Shown piece after piece: positions 15,490-24,435 of a stretch of 31,633 bases of DNA. Where the stretch lies: the NCBI GenBank assembly GCA_038326205.1, contig JBBQJV010000048.1, positions 1-31,633 of the forward strand, read 5' to 3'. Numbering within the stretch: the stretch's first letter is position 1; each line of letters begins with the position of its first letter. The position numbers were made by a program, and so were the translations under genes. The notes under the pieces were generated by a model. It worked only from the letters and a program-made list of their open reading frames with translations, made no database searches and had not been told where the DNA came from. This DNA is from UBA7672 sp038326205. Its GTDB lineage: Bacteria; Pseudomonadota; Alphaproteobacteria; Caulobacterales; Hyphomonadaceae.

Positions 15490-15519
15490 ATCGGCACGCG
15501 GCCGATTTGATTACATTTA
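15490..15519 (+). terminator. Possible terminator after the ABC1-family gene
   Basis: ATCGGC (15490-15495) pairs with GCCGAT (15501-15506) over a 5-base loop, followed by a T-rich stretch interrupted by GA and AC. It lies 24 bases after the stop. Short stem, so moderate support only. Confidence 0.4.
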
Positions 15520-15718
15520 GCCTGGCCGCGTCCATCGACGGTGTCGTTTCACAGGCCAGGAATGCAGGTGACAGACCTCGCAACGCAGACCGCCCGGAAC
15601 TGAACAATTCTGCGGGCTTGCGCACATCATCATGCCTTAGCGGCCAAGACATTCTTGACGCTCAAGCACCATTTTCAAGGAAGGCAAGCGCGGCTGCGGT
15701 CATGTACCGCCTTCGCGC

Positions 15719-16018
15719 TTAGGCGCCCCAGACATCGTCGTAGCGTGCCGTCCCGTCTGCGGCCGGATGATCGCGATAGGTCTTTGAATAAGTCGCCTTG
15801 CTGGCATTGCGAAAAGCGAGCCATGTCAGAACAGCGCCTAGCGGGATCAATACGTGTGCGGCGAGCAGTACGCCGTACCAGGCCCACGCACCAAGGCTCG
15901 CGGTGAAGATCAAGGTCCACATCACACTGAGCCCGAGCATCAGCTGGAACTTCTGCGCCGGCGGCAGTCTGGCGAGCGGATTGTGGTCGGGGCTCATGAT
16001 CATCGTGTAAGCGTGCAT
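15719..16018 (-). CDS. Small two-helix membrane protein
   Basis: A 99-residue protein with two transmembrane helices (about residues 27-47 and 50-71) and a polar C-terminus with the motif YSKTYRDHP. AAGGA lies eight bases before the ATG at 16018; a GTG directly before it in frame is an alternative start. I do not recognise the family. It converges on the ABC1-family gene and is divergent from the SDR gene. Confidence 0.65.
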   Translation of the reverse strand: MHAYTMIMSPDHNPLARLPPAQKFQLMLGLSVMWTLIFTASLGAWAWYGVLLAAHVLIPLGAVLTWLAFRNASKATYSKTYRDHPAADGTARYDDVWGA

Positions 16019-16153
16019 CACAAATTTCCTTGGCTACAATCCTACTACGTCGCGGTGCGCGGAATGGATCGTGAGGATGGCCAAAAAGCGCACGCCGAGC
16101 GTCGAAGCGGAATAAACAGTGCCGAGCACCTTCCACGTCGTACAGACGTGAGG

Positions 16154-16182
16154 CGGGTCAAAACCGTTGGTTATCTGACCCC
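16154..16182. repeat. Nested inverted repeat
   Basis: GGGTCA pairs with TGACCC, and inside it ACC pairs with GGT around GTT. It could be an operator for either divergent gene or a weak hairpin. Confidence 0.35.
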
Positions 16183-16295
16183 GTGGGCTAACGTCATTTG
16201 CCGAACATGAGCGGGGGCACGCGCGTCGCGCCCACGTCTCAAGCGCGCAAAGCTCCCGGCGCAAATCGCGTGATGCTATGCCTCGCAGCAGGTCC

Positions 16296-16323
16296 GACAG
16301 GCATACTTCAGCGTATGCCTGTC
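16296..16323. promoter_or_regulatory. Perfect 11-bp inverted repeat, likely operator
   Basis: GACAGGCATAC and GTATGCCTGTC are exact reverse complements separated by TTCAGC, 60 bases before the SDR start. A lone half-site (TATGCCT) occurs about 37 bases upstream. Dyads of this size and spacing are typical of dimeric repressor operators (for example TetR or GntR type); which regulator binds is unknown and none is encoded next to it. Confidence 0.5.
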
Positions 16324-16383
16324 AGCGATACCTTATCCAGTCGAGCCGACGACAAGCTCATAGCGGCAAACCTGAGGTTCAAC

Positions 16384-17019
16384 ATGGCGCGTGTCTTGAT
16401 AATCGGAGCGAGCAAGGGCATCGGCCTGAAAACGACCCGACAAGCGCTCGCGGCCGGGCACGAAGTTCGCGCGCTGGCTCGATCAGCGTCTGGGATGGCG
16501 ATTTCAAATCCGAAGCTCGAGAAAGTTCAAGGCGACGCACTGAGCAGCCAGGACGTCAAGGCTGCGCTCGAGGGAGTTGACGTCGTGATACAAACCCTTG
16601 GTGTGAGCCTGGGCGCTTTGTTCGGGCCCATCAGTCTCTTCTCCGAGGCGACCCGTGTTCTCATTCCCGAGATGACGGCTCAGGGTGTCAAGCGTCTGAT
16701 CTGCGTGACGGGTTTCGGAGCAGGCGATAGCCGCGCCAGCATAAGCCCTCTGCAGCGTGTCCCTTTCCAAGCCGTGTTTGGCCGCGCCTATATTGACAAG
16801 AGCATGCAGGAGCGCCTGATAAAACAAAGCTCGCTCGATTGGACAATCGCAAGACCCGGCGTGCTGACCAACGGCCCGCTGACGGGACGCTACAATATTT
16901 TCGACAAATCCTCTCAGTGGCGAAACGGGATCATCTCGCGCTCAGATGTCGCCGATTTTCTTGTCCGCCAGATCGGGGACCGGACTTACGTCCGTGAGGC
17001 GCCCGTTCTGGTGAATTGA
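16384..17019 (+). CDS. NAD(P)-binding SDR-like (NmrA-type) protein
   Basis: A 211-residue Rossmann-fold protein. The nucleotide-binding motif GASKGIG is at residues 8-14. LARSAS follows the second strand, GVDVVIQTLG the fourth, and LICVTGFGAGDS the catalytic strand. The C-terminal half has LDWTIARPGVLTNGP, typical of atypical short-chain dehydrogenases of the NAD(P)H-binding/NmrA group. The active-site YxxxK of classical SDRs is not clear, so it may be a redox sensor or a weakly active reductase. The ATG at 16384 is chosen because GAGG lies six bases upstream and the Rossmann fold then starts at once. A perfect inverted repeat 60 bases upstream probably controls it. Confidence 0.88.
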   Translation: MARVLIIGASKGIGLKTTRQALAAGHEVRALARSASGMAISNPKLEKVQGDALSSQDVKAALEGVDVVIQTLGVSLGALFGPISLFSEATRVLIPEMTAQGVKRLICVTGFGAGDSRASISPLQRVPFQAVFGRAYIDKSMQERLIKQSSLDWTIARPGVLTNGPLTGRYNIFDKSSQWRNGIISRSDVADFLVRQIGDRTYVREAPVLVN

Positions 17020-17519
17020 AGGGCCAATCTTCCGGAGAGATCAGTTTGCAGACGGAGCTTTTTCAGTCGATGTTCAAGTTGACAGCGCCGAGAAATCGGT
17101 GGCTTGCGCTTATTTGAAAACGACTGGCCCGTCATCCGGCCACAAGAGTCCGAAGGAGAATGCGCTCCACGGTCCATCCACCGAAAGCATCTGCAAGCGC
17201 GCGCCAGCGCTGCTCTGCATGACGACGCCTGTCGAGTTCTTGCCGCGTTTGACTTGCCGCGACGCGCAGAATGGAAGGGTGAGCCGTCTCCTCTTTTTGT
17301 CTACGAAATCCCCTGATCAGTTAGAAGCGGTCGCCAGCAATTTCAACCGAGGGGAGAGTGTCCGCCTCGGCGACATGGGGCGAAATGCTTTGCGCTCGAA
17401 ATTGTGACCGTTCTTGCTAGGGCCTGAGGCGAACAATCTTGCAAACTGCGCGCAGACGGGATTGGCTGTAAAGTGGACCGTTCACAAGTGGGCAACGGTT
17501 GGCCGGTATGTCTTGAACC
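17020..17519. other. Intergenic stretch upstream of the metal operon
   Basis: About 500 bases with no convincing gene. A 70-codon frame from a TTG at 17104 ends in LFVYEIP and could be a gene remnant, but it has no ribosome binding site and I recognise no family. A small hairpin (CCGAGG/CCTCGG, 17348-17370) is present. The promoter of the metal operon should lie in the last part; I see no clear consensus. Confidence 0.35.
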
Positions 17520-17933
17520 ATGATCGTCGTGCATCAACTCTTTGCAGCCATCTTGGCTGCCTCGCTTGTGTGGACCAGCTCTGCCGGGGCCGTGCAAGCG
17601 CATACGCATGAAATCGATGGGGATCACGGATCGGCCATTCATGCCGTCGCGCTGCATGCTGATGCCGGCCATCACGCCGCCGCTGGTGAGCATGATCATG
17701 ATCGCCACAATGCAGCCATTGATGATGACGCGGACAGTACTCAGCCGGATCATGAGCAGCATGAGAAGGGTGTTTTCCACGCCCACTCGCTTTGTCTCGT
17801 GGCGCTCGAGGCCTCCTATCCTTTGCTAAGCTGCGTACTTGCGGTTCATTCTGTCGAACCTTCAACGCTGGTTGTGCGGTTTCATACCCGAAGCGTCACA
17901 CCGGCTGACCGACCTCCGCGAACCTTCCTCTGA
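17520..17933 (+). CDS. His-rich periplasmic metal-binding protein
   Basis: A 137-residue exported protein. Residues 1-27 are a signal peptide (cleavage near AVQA-HTH). The middle (about residues 28-90) has about sixteen His plus many Asp and Glu, in pairs such as HTH, HH, HDHD and HAH, as expected of a periplasmic buffer or sensor for Zn, Co, Ni or Cd. A second hydrophobic segment with two Cys follows (CLVALEASYPLLSC). Small proteins of this type are commonly the first gene of CzcCBA-like operons. It lies 60 bases before the czcC-like gene and is probably co-transcribed. The ribosome binding site is weak. Confidence 0.75.
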   Translation: MIVVHQLFAAILAASLVWTSSAGAVQAHTHEIDGDHGSAIHAVALHADAGHHAAAGEHDHDRHNAAIDDDADSTQPDHEQHEKGVFHAHSLCLVALEASYPLLSCVLAVHSVEPSTLVVRFHTRSVTPADRPPRTFL

Positions 17934-17993
17934 TCCAGACATCCGCGTCCGCTTTGCAGCGGATGCCCTGCGTTTGAGACAGAGGAGCCAACC

Positions 17994-19250
17994 TTGTCAT
18001 TCCAATTTGGCGCGGCCCGTTCAGGGTTCGCATGCCTTGTCGCCATCACAGCGGCAGGGGGAGCGTATGCGCAGATACCAGCGCAACAATCGCTAACGCT
18101 GCAAGACGCGTTCGCGCGCGCCTTGGCTGATGCGCCAGCGATGAAGGCTGCCGATCAGGCGCGGATTGGCGCCGAAGCGGGTGTACGCCAGGCGGATCGT
18201 TCGCCGAACCCGACGCTCGACATCACAGCTGAGAACCTCTTCGGTAGCGGTATCTATTCCGGGATCGATCGGGCCGAGACGACGTTCGCGATGAGCCAGC
18301 GCCTGGAATGGGGCGATGACCGGCGGTCGCGGACGAGCCTCGCCTCGGCGGACATCGGCATCGCGCGAGCAAATGCTGAACTACAGAAGTATGATCTCCT
18401 GTTTGAGGTTGCGCTTGCTTATCTTGCGATACAGAAGGCCGACGCTGATCTCCAAGTCGCGCAAGAGCGCGCGGGTGTAGCTCGTGAGATCGTCGTTACC
18501 GTCCAGCGGCGCGTGGATGCCGCACGTGATCCGCTGATGGCAGGCGCCAAAGCGCAGACTGTCCTGGCTGATGCCGAGATCGCGGCTCAGAGCGCCCGTC
18601 ACGTAGGCGAGGCCGCCAAAGCGCGGCTTGCCAGCTTTTGGGGTGGCGATACCGCGTTTTCTGTGGACGTCGAAAGCTTTGGTCTTGCTGTGGCGATGCC
18701 TCCGTCAGCCCCGCAGGCGGCGCCGGAAATAGCGTTGGCTGAGGCCGAAGCTGGTAGGGCAACGGCAGTGATGGATGTCGAGCGAGCCCGCGCTGTGCAG
18801 GACCCAACCATTTCAGCTGGCTTCCGATACTTCCATGAATACAGCGAAGTCGCGCTGGTGGTCGGCTTTTCCATCCCGCTAGGCTTGTCTGACCACAACG
18901 AAGGAGCGATTGCCCGCGCTCAAGCGGACCGTTCCCGCCTGCGCTTCGAGGGTGAAGCTCTTCGTCGGAACATCGAGCGGGAAGCGGGCACGGCTCGCGC
19001 GCAGATGGAGATTGCAAGAGCCGAGGTCGAAGCCATTGATGCGCGCCTTCTACCTTCAGCTGAGCAGGCTCTTGCCTATGCGCGTGAAGGCTACGCCGCC
19101 GGCGGCTTCTCCTATCTCGATGTGCTGGATGCCCAGCGTCTTGTCGTGAATGCCCGCCTTCAGCGCAACTCAGCTCTCCATTCCTTTCACCGCGCCCGTG
19201 TCGCGCTCGCCCGCTTGACGGGCGCTTACGCCGAAGGATCGGCACAATGA
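17994..19250 (+). CDS. czcC: CzcC-like outer membrane efflux protein (TolC family)
   Basis: A 418-residue outer membrane factor. Residues 1-26 are a signal peptide ending GGAYAQ. Two repeated outer-membrane-efflux halves follow (about 33-210 and 240-415), with long Ala/Glu/Gln-rich helices. Motifs such as NPTLDITAENLFG and the AREGYAAGGFSYLDVLDAQR segment near the C-terminus are typical. It forms the outer membrane channel of a heavy-metal RND pump with the next two genes. The start is a TTG at 17994, supported by GAGGAG six bases upstream. The stop overlaps the adaptor gene start (ATGA), indicating translational coupling. Confidence 0.9.
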   Translation: MSFQFGAARSGFACLVAITAAGGAYAQIPAQQSLTLQDAFARALADAPAMKAADQARIGAEAGVRQADRSPNPTLDITAENLFGSGIYSGIDRAETTFAMSQRLEWGDDRRSRTSLASADIGIARANAELQKYDLLFEVALAYLAIQKADADLQVAQERAGVAREIVVTVQRRVDAARDPLMAGAKAQTVLADAEIAAQSARHVGEAAKARLASFWGGDTAFSVDVESFGLAVAMPPSAPQAAPEIALAEAEAGRATAVMDVERARAVQDPTISAGFRYFHEYSEVALVVGFSIPLGLSDHNEGAIARAQADRSRLRFEGEALRRNIEREAGTARAQMEIARAEVEAIDARLLPSAEQALAYAREGYAAGGFSYLDVLDAQRLVVNARLQRNSALHSFHRARVALARLTGAYAEGSAQ

Positions 19251-20512
19251 GGTTCTCCATGTCTTTGCGAAATCTGAAGCGAGGGGTCGGCGTGGCAGTT
19301 GCGATGACGCTGCTAGGACTTTCAGGATGCGGTAATCCGGCGCCGCCAGAAGCAGCTCACGGAGAAGCCGCCGCCGCCGAATACGAGCGCGGGCCGCACA
19401 GAGGGCGCATGCTTCGCGAAGGTGACCTAGCTATCGAGATGACGATATTCGAGGACGGCGTTCCCCCGGAGTTTCACGTCTACGCCTACAAGGCTGACAA
19501 ACCACTGCCTCCAGCTGAGGTTCAGCTGCAAGTCACGCTCGGCAGACTGGGTGGCGAACAGAAAACCTTCCGCTTCGCACCGCTCAGTGACTATCTCAAG
19601 GGCGATGGCGTCGTGACCGAACCGCACTCGTTCGATGTGACTGTAGCGGCCACACACGCTGGTAAGCAGCATCAATGGCGTTATGCGTCCTATGAAGGGC
19701 GCACCACAATCGAGCAACCGCAGGCCGACGCCGCGGGTGTCAAAGTCGAGCCCGCTGGGCCTGCCAAAATCGACGAGATCGTCACGCTGTCTGGCCGGGT
19801 CGAGCTTCAGCCGCAGGGAAAAGCGGAAGTTCGTGCGTGGTATCCGGGGCGCATCATGTCCATGACCAAGGTGATTGGGCAGCAGGTACGGAAGGGCGAG
19901 ATCGTTGCGACAGTGACGTCCAGCGAGAGCCTTCAGACCTATGCCATTCCTGCACCCATCTCCGGGGTAATCATGGAACGAGGCGTCAACGTTGGTGACG
20001 TCGCCGGAAGCAGCTCACTCTATGTGATCGCGGACACAACCAAGGTTCATGCCGAGTTCTACATCTATCCACGCGATGCAGAACGGCTACGAGCGGGGCA
20101 GCCTGTGGTCATTAGCAACTTGCGGGGCGATCACAGTGTCACGGCAGACATAGAGGCGATCCTGCCGACTGCCGACATGCTGACGCAGACTGTCGTGGCG
20201 CATGTAGATTTGCCAAACCCCGACGGGCTGATGTGGCGCCCGGGCCAAGCTGTTAGCGGCAATGTCTCGGTTGCGGCGGTGGAGGCGCCGCTGGCTGTTC
20301 GCACGCAGGCCCTACAGCGTTTCCGTGACTTTACGGTGGTCTTCGCCCGCGTAGGCGAGACGTATGAAGTCCGTATGCTTGAACTGGGTCGCCAGTCCCC
20401 CGAATGGACAGAAGTGCTGGGCGGCATCAAGCCCGGCGAAGTCTATGTGAGCGAGAACGCCTTCCTCATCCGCGCGGACGTCGAGAAGTCCGGCGCCAGC
20501 CACGATCACTAG
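19247..20512 (+). CDS. czcB: CzcB-like periplasmic adaptor (membrane fusion protein)
   Basis: A 421-residue adaptor. The N-terminus is a lipoprotein signal with lipobox LSGC (Cys28). A GPHRGRMLREGDLAIEMTIFEDGVPPEFHVYAY domain, common in HME-RND adaptors, comes first (about 48-150). The core follows: beta-barrel and lipoyl halves around a short hairpin (VRAWYPGRIMSMTKVIGQQV, then PAPISGVIMERGVNVGDV), and a C-terminal membrane-proximal domain (GIKPGEVYVSENAFLIRAD). The C-terminus ends in His-Asp-His, which may bind metal. It links the inner membrane pump to the outer membrane channel. It overlaps the upstream gene by four bases and lies 11 bases before the pump gene. Confidence 0.92.
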   Translation: MRFSMSLRNLKRGVGVAVAMTLLGLSGCGNPAPPEAAHGEAAAAEYERGPHRGRMLREGDLAIEMTIFEDGVPPEFHVYAYKADKPLPPAEVQLQVTLGRLGGEQKTFRFAPLSDYLKGDGVVTEPHSFDVTVAATHAGKQHQWRYASYEGRTTIEQPQADAAGVKVEPAGPAKIDEIVTLSGRVELQPQGKAEVRAWYPGRIMSMTKVIGQQVRKGEIVATVTSSESLQTYAIPAPISGVIMERGVNVGDVAGSSSLYVIADTTKVHAEFYIYPRDAERLRAGQPVVISNLRGDHSVTADIEAILPTADMLTQTVVAHVDLPNPDGLMWRPGQAVSGNVSVAAVEAPLAVRTQALQRFRDFTVVFARVGETYEVRMLELGRQSPEWTEVLGGIKPGEVYVSENAFLIRADVEKSGASHDH

Positions 20513-20523
20513 GGGTCAGCGCC

Positions 20524-23500
20524 ATGCTTGAGCGGATCATACATCTCTCTATCCGGTTTCGATGGGTCGTGCTCGGTGCTGTACTTGCGCTGGGTGCGTT
20601 GGGCGTCTGGAGCTTTCAACGTCTACCTATCGACGCGACGCCGGACATCACCAACGTCCAGGTTCAGATCAACTCCGAGGCGGCGGGCTATTCGCCGCTT
20701 GAGGCCGAACAGCGGATCACTTTCCCGATTGAGACGGCTATCGCTGGACTACCGCGTCTGGACTACACGCGCTCGGTCTCGCGCTATGGGCTGTCACAGG
20801 TCACGGTCGTGTTCGAGGATGGAACCGACATCTATTTTGCGCGCCAGCTCGTCAATGAAAGGCTGCAGGCGGCACGTAGTCAGTTGCCAGAAGGCGTCGA
20901 GCCGAAGATGGGGCCGATTGCGACCGGCCTCGGCGAAATCTTCATGTACACGGTAGAGGCCCGAGAGGGTGCGACGAAGCCGGACGGCTCTGCCTATTCG
21001 TCAGAAGACCTACGAACATTGCAGGACTGGGTCATTCGCCCGCAGCTGCTCGGCACGAAAGGCGTCACCGAGGTCAACACTATTGGCGGATTTGCGCGCC
21101 AGTACCATGTCACCCCTTGGCCAGACAGGCTCGCGGCTGCGGGGCTCTCAATCAATGACGTCGTCGAAGCCATCGAACGCAATAACAGCAATCGCGGTGC
21201 GGGCTACGTGGAGCGGTACGGTGAGCAGCTCTTACTTAGATCGCAGGGGCAGGCCGACGGTCTGGATCACCTCGAAAGCATTGTAGTCGCCAATCGAAAT
21301 GGCGTGCCCCTGCGCGTGGCAGACGTGGCCGACGTCGGAATGGGTGAGGAGCTTCGCACAGGCGCCGCTACAGAGGACGGCAAGGAGGTCGTGCTGGGCA
21401 CAGTCTTCATGTTGGTCGGCGAGAACAGCCGGGAGGTCTCACAGGCAACTGCCGTCCGGCTCGCCGAAGCCGCCAAAGCCTTGCCGTCCGGTGTGGTGGC
21501 CGAACCGATCTATGACCGAACCGAGCTTGTTGATCGCACCATCGAGACGGTTGAAACGAACCTCGTGGAAGGTGCACTGCTGGTTATCGCCGTGCTGTTC
21601 CTGCTGCTCGGGAATTTCCGTGCTGCGCTGATCACGGCAATGGTCATTCCGCTGTCCATGCTGCTCACCATCACTGGGATGGTTCAGAACAAGGTATCCG
21701 GAAACCTGATGAGCCTCGGTGCGCTCGATTTCGGTTTGATCGTCGATGGTGCTGTCATCATCGTAGAGAACTGCTTGCGGCGGTTCGGCGCCGAACAGCA
21801 CAAGCTGGGCCGGCTGCTGACGCGGGACGAGCGGTTCGCGACGGCTGAAAGCGCAGCGGCGGAGGTAATCAAGCCGTCGATCTTCGGCGTGCTCATCATC
21901 ACCCTGGTCTATGTGCCGATCTTCGCTCTATCGGGCGTCGAAGGTAAGATGTTCCATCCGATGGCGTTTACTGTCGTGTTTGCACTTACGGCGTCGCTAA
22001 TTCTCTCGCTCACATTCGTGCCCGCAGCTGTGGCGTTGTTTGTCACGGGTAAGGTGTCCGAGAAAGACAGCCCGGTGATGCGGGGCGCACGGTGGGCCTA
22101 TCGGCCTGCCTTGGACTGGGCGTTGCGCATGCGCGGCGTAGTTGTGGCTATAGCTGTTGTACTGGTTGCTCTGGCTGCGTTTGCAGCCTCGCGCATGGGA
22201 TCGGAGTTCATTCCCAACCTGGATGAGGGCGACATCGCGCTTCACGCGTTGCGCATCCCGGGCACATCACTCACGCAAGCAGTCAAGATGCAGGAGAGCC
22301 TAGAGAAGCGTATCAGCGAAATCCCGGAGGTCGAGCGAGTTGTCGGCAAGATCGGCACAGCTGACATCGCTACCGATCCAATGCCGCCAAGCGTTGCCGA
22401 CACGTTTGTCCTACTCAAGCCGCGAGAGGAGTGGCCAGATCCACGAAAGCCGAGAGCCCAGCTCATCTCCGAACTTGAGACTGCTGTCCGACGCATTCCC
22501 GGCAATAACTACGAGTTTACGCAACCCATCCAGATGCGGTTCAACGAGCTGATCTCGGGCGTGCGATCAGACGTAGCCGTCAAGGTGTTTGGTGACGATC
22601 TCGACCAACTGCTTGCGCTTGGCGATGAAGTTGAAACCGTGCTCGCGGATGTACCCGGGGCGCAAGACGTGAAGGTGGAGCAGATCACCGGTCTTCCGGT
22701 GTTGCAGATCACGCCCAATCGCGAGGCACTCACGCGCATGGGGCTCAACGTCGAGGACGTGCAGAACGTGATCGGCGCGTCCTTCGGCGGCGCCAACGCG
22801 GGTCAGATTTTCGAAGGCGATCGGCGTTTCGATATTGTTGTAAGGTTGCCGGAGCAGCTTCGTACGAATGTCGATAGTATCGGGCAGCTCCGCATTCCTC
22901 TGCCTGAGAGGGGAGGCGACCTCCGCAGCTTCGTTCCGCTGCAGGAAGTGGCGGACATTGAGCTTTCCATTGGCAACAACCAGATCAGTCGCGAGAATGG
23001 CAAGCGGCGCGTCGTCGTTACGGCAAATGTGCGTGGACGCGATTTGGGGTCGTTCGTCAGTGAGGCTCAGGCTCGGGTCGCATCGGAAGTGGAGATTCCT
23101 GCGGGCTACTGGATTGGCTATGGCGGCACTTTCGAGCAGCTGATCTCGGGCGCACAGCGGCTTGCCCTGGTTGTACCTGCGGCGCTGCTGCTGATCTTAG
23201 GCCTGCTGTTTGCTTTGTTCAGGTCAGTTCGAGATACTCTCATCGTGTTCTCGGGCGTGCCTCTGGCGCTCACTGGCGGCATCGCAGCACTTCTGCTCCG
23301 TGATCTGCCACTGTCAATTTCGGCGGGCGTGGGGTTCATCGCGCTGTCTGGCGTGGCTGTGCTCAACGGTGTTGTGATGCTGACCTTCATCCGCTCTCTG
23401 CGCGAGGAAGGCCGCACGCTGGATGAGGCCATTCACGAAGGCGCGTTGACGAGGCTACGACCGGTGCTCATGACTGCGCTTGTGGCCAGTCTAGGTTTCA

Positions 23501-23694
23501 TCCCGATGGCGTTCAATGTGGGCGCCGGCGCCGAAGTGCAGCGGCCCCTTGCAACAGTCGTGATCGGCGGGATTATCTCGTCGACGATCCTGACGCTTTT
23601 GATATTGCCTGCACTCTACAGGCTCGTTCACCGGGCAAGGCCGACAGAGCCCACGCCTGCAGAGCTTTCACCGGCTTATGCCCCCTCAAGTTAA
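20524..23694 (+). CDS. czcA: CzcA-like heavy-metal RND pump
   Basis: A 1056-residue inner-membrane proton/metal antiporter, full length. ATG 20524 gives the family's MLERIIHLSIRFRWVV start; a frame reaching 120 bases upstream runs inside the adaptor gene. Twelve transmembrane helices in two sets (helix 1, then about 340-560; about 570-590, then 870-1040) flank two large periplasmic loops. Helix 4 has DFGLIVDGAVIIVEN with Asp402, Asp408 and Glu415, the same positions as the essential residues of Cupriavidus CzcA. This motif is that of divalent-cation pumps (Co, Zn, Cd, Ni), not of Cu/Ag pumps such as CusA. Followed 14 bases later by a HupE-like gene. Confidence 0.95.
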   Translation: MLERIIHLSIRFRWVVLGAVLALGALGVWSFQRLPIDATPDITNVQVQINSEAAGYSPLEAEQRITFPIETAIAGLPRLDYTRSVSRYGLSQVTVVFEDGTDIYFARQLVNERLQAARSQLPEGVEPKMGPIATGLGEIFMYTVEAREGATKPDGSAYSSEDLRTLQDWVIRPQLLGTKGVTEVNTIGGFARQYHVTPWPDRLAAAGLSINDVVEAIERNNSNRGAGYVERYGEQLLLRSQGQADGLDHLESIVVANRNGVPLRVADVADVGMGEELRTGAATEDGKEVVLGTVFMLVGENSREVSQATAVRLAEAAKALPSGVVAEPIYDRTELVDRTIETVETNLVEGALLVIAVLFLLLGNFRAALITAMVIPLSMLLTITGMVQNKVSGNLMSLGALDFGLIVDGAVIIVENCLRRFGAEQHKLGRLLTRDERFATAESAAAEVIKPSIFGVLIITLVYVPIFALSGVEGKMFHPMAFTVVFALTASLILSLTFVPAAVALFVTGKVSEKDSPVMRGARWAYRPALDWALRMRGVVVAIAVVLVALAAFAASRMGSEFIPNLDEGDIALHALRIPGTSLTQAVKMQESLEKRISEIPEVERVVGKIGTADIATDPMPPSVADTFVLLKPREEWPDPRKPRAQLISELETAVRRIPGNNYEFTQPIQMRFNELISGVRSDVAVKVFGDDLDQLLALGDEVETVLADVPGAQDVKVEQITGLPVLQITPNREALTRMGLNVEDVQNVIGASFGGANAGQIFEGDRRFDIVVRLPEQLRTNVDSIGQLRIPLPERGGDLRSFVPLQEVADIELSIGNNQISRENGKRRVVVTANVRGRDLGSFVSEAQARVASEVEIPAGYWIGYGGTFEQLISGAQRLALVVPAALLLILGLLFALFRSVRDTLIVFSGVPLALTGGIAALLLRDLPLSISAGVGFIALSGVAVLNGVVMLTFIRSLREEGRTLDEAIHEGALTRLRPVLMTALVASLGFIPMAFNVGAGAEVQRPLATVVIGGIISSTILTLLILPALYRLVHRARPTEPTPAELSPAYAPSS

Positions 23695-23708
23695 GGCGAT
23701 CACCTCTG

Positions 23709-24422
23709 ATGCTCTCAATGCGACGAACGTCTTTTTCGCTGCTGCTTGTCGCTGCTGCCGTTGTGCTTCTTGTTCTGGCCCTCGGCGCAGGCCCTGCATT
23801 CGCGCACGGCGTTGAAGCGGGCGACAAGGGCTACATACAGGAAACTTCCGGCATCGTGTTCTGGCCCTTCGTCTATCTCGGCGCCAAGCACATGGTGACG
23901 GGGTATGACCACCTGCTGTTCCTGTTCGGTGTGATCTTCTTTCTCTACAAGATGAAGGACATCGGCATTTACGTGACGATGTTCGCCATCGGTCACTCGG
24001 CGACCCTGTTGTTTGGCGTGCTCACCAATGTCAGCGTCAGCTCGTATCTGGTGGACGCCATCATCGGCCTGTCGGTGGTCTATAAGGCTCTCGACAACAT
24101 GGGCGCTTATCAGCGGTGGTTTGGCTTCCAGCCCAATACAAAGGCGGCCACGCTAGTCTTCGGGTTGTTCCACGGCTTTGGTCTTGCGACCAAGCTACAG
24201 GACTTCCAGATGTCGCTGGATGGTCTGGTCGCAAACCTGATTGCGTTCAACATCGGCGTCGAGCTAGGGCAGCTGCTGGCGCTCGGCGCTATCCTGATCG
24301 CGATGGGGTTCTGGCGAAGAACACCGAGCTTCTGGAAGCATGCCTATCTCGCCAACGTGGTCCTGATGACCCTCGGTTTCGTCCTGGCGGGCTATCAGCT
24401 CGTCGGCTACTTCGTCGCCTGA
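23709..24422 (+). CDS. HupE/UreJ-family permease-like protein
   Basis: A 237-residue inner-membrane protein with a signal-like first helix (cleavage near AFAHG) and about six further helices. Conserved family residues are visible: HMVTGYDHLLFLFGV (about 58-72), AIGHSATLL (about 97-105) and FGLFHGFGLA (about 152-161), whose His and Asp residues could bind nickel or cobalt. HupE and UreJ are secondary Ni/Co permeases; within a Czc operon the protein more likely helps handle the exported cation. The same gene pair, HupE-like plus anchor protein, recurs after CzcCBA in alphaproteobacteria. The ATG at 23718 is a possible alternative start, because the ribosome binding site is not clear. Confidence 0.85.
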   Translation: MLSMRRTSFSLLLVAAAVVLLVLALGAGPAFAHGVEAGDKGYIQETSGIVFWPFVYLGAKHMVTGYDHLLFLFGVIFFLYKMKDIGIYVTMFAIGHSATLLFGVLTNVSVSSYLVDAIIGLSVVYKALDNMGAYQRWFGFQPNTKAATLVFGLFHGFGLATKLQDFQMSLDGLVANLIAFNIGVELGQLLALGAILIAMGFWRRTPSFWKHAYLANVVLMTLGFVLAGYQLVGYFVA

Positions 24423-24435
24423 TCGGAGACATTCC

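Larger units (their letters stand above)
16019..16383. other. Divergent intergenic region with two inverted repeats
   Basis: About 365 bases between the small membrane protein and the SDR gene. It holds a nested inverted repeat at 16154-16182 and a perfect 11-bp inverted repeat at 16296-16323. No gene is convincing; the frame extending the SDR upstream is non-protein-like. Confidence 0.45.

Noticed and set aside
17104..17316. 70-codon ORF ending in LFVYEIP
   Set aside because: Possible remnant, but it starts with TTG without a ribosome binding site and no family is recognised.
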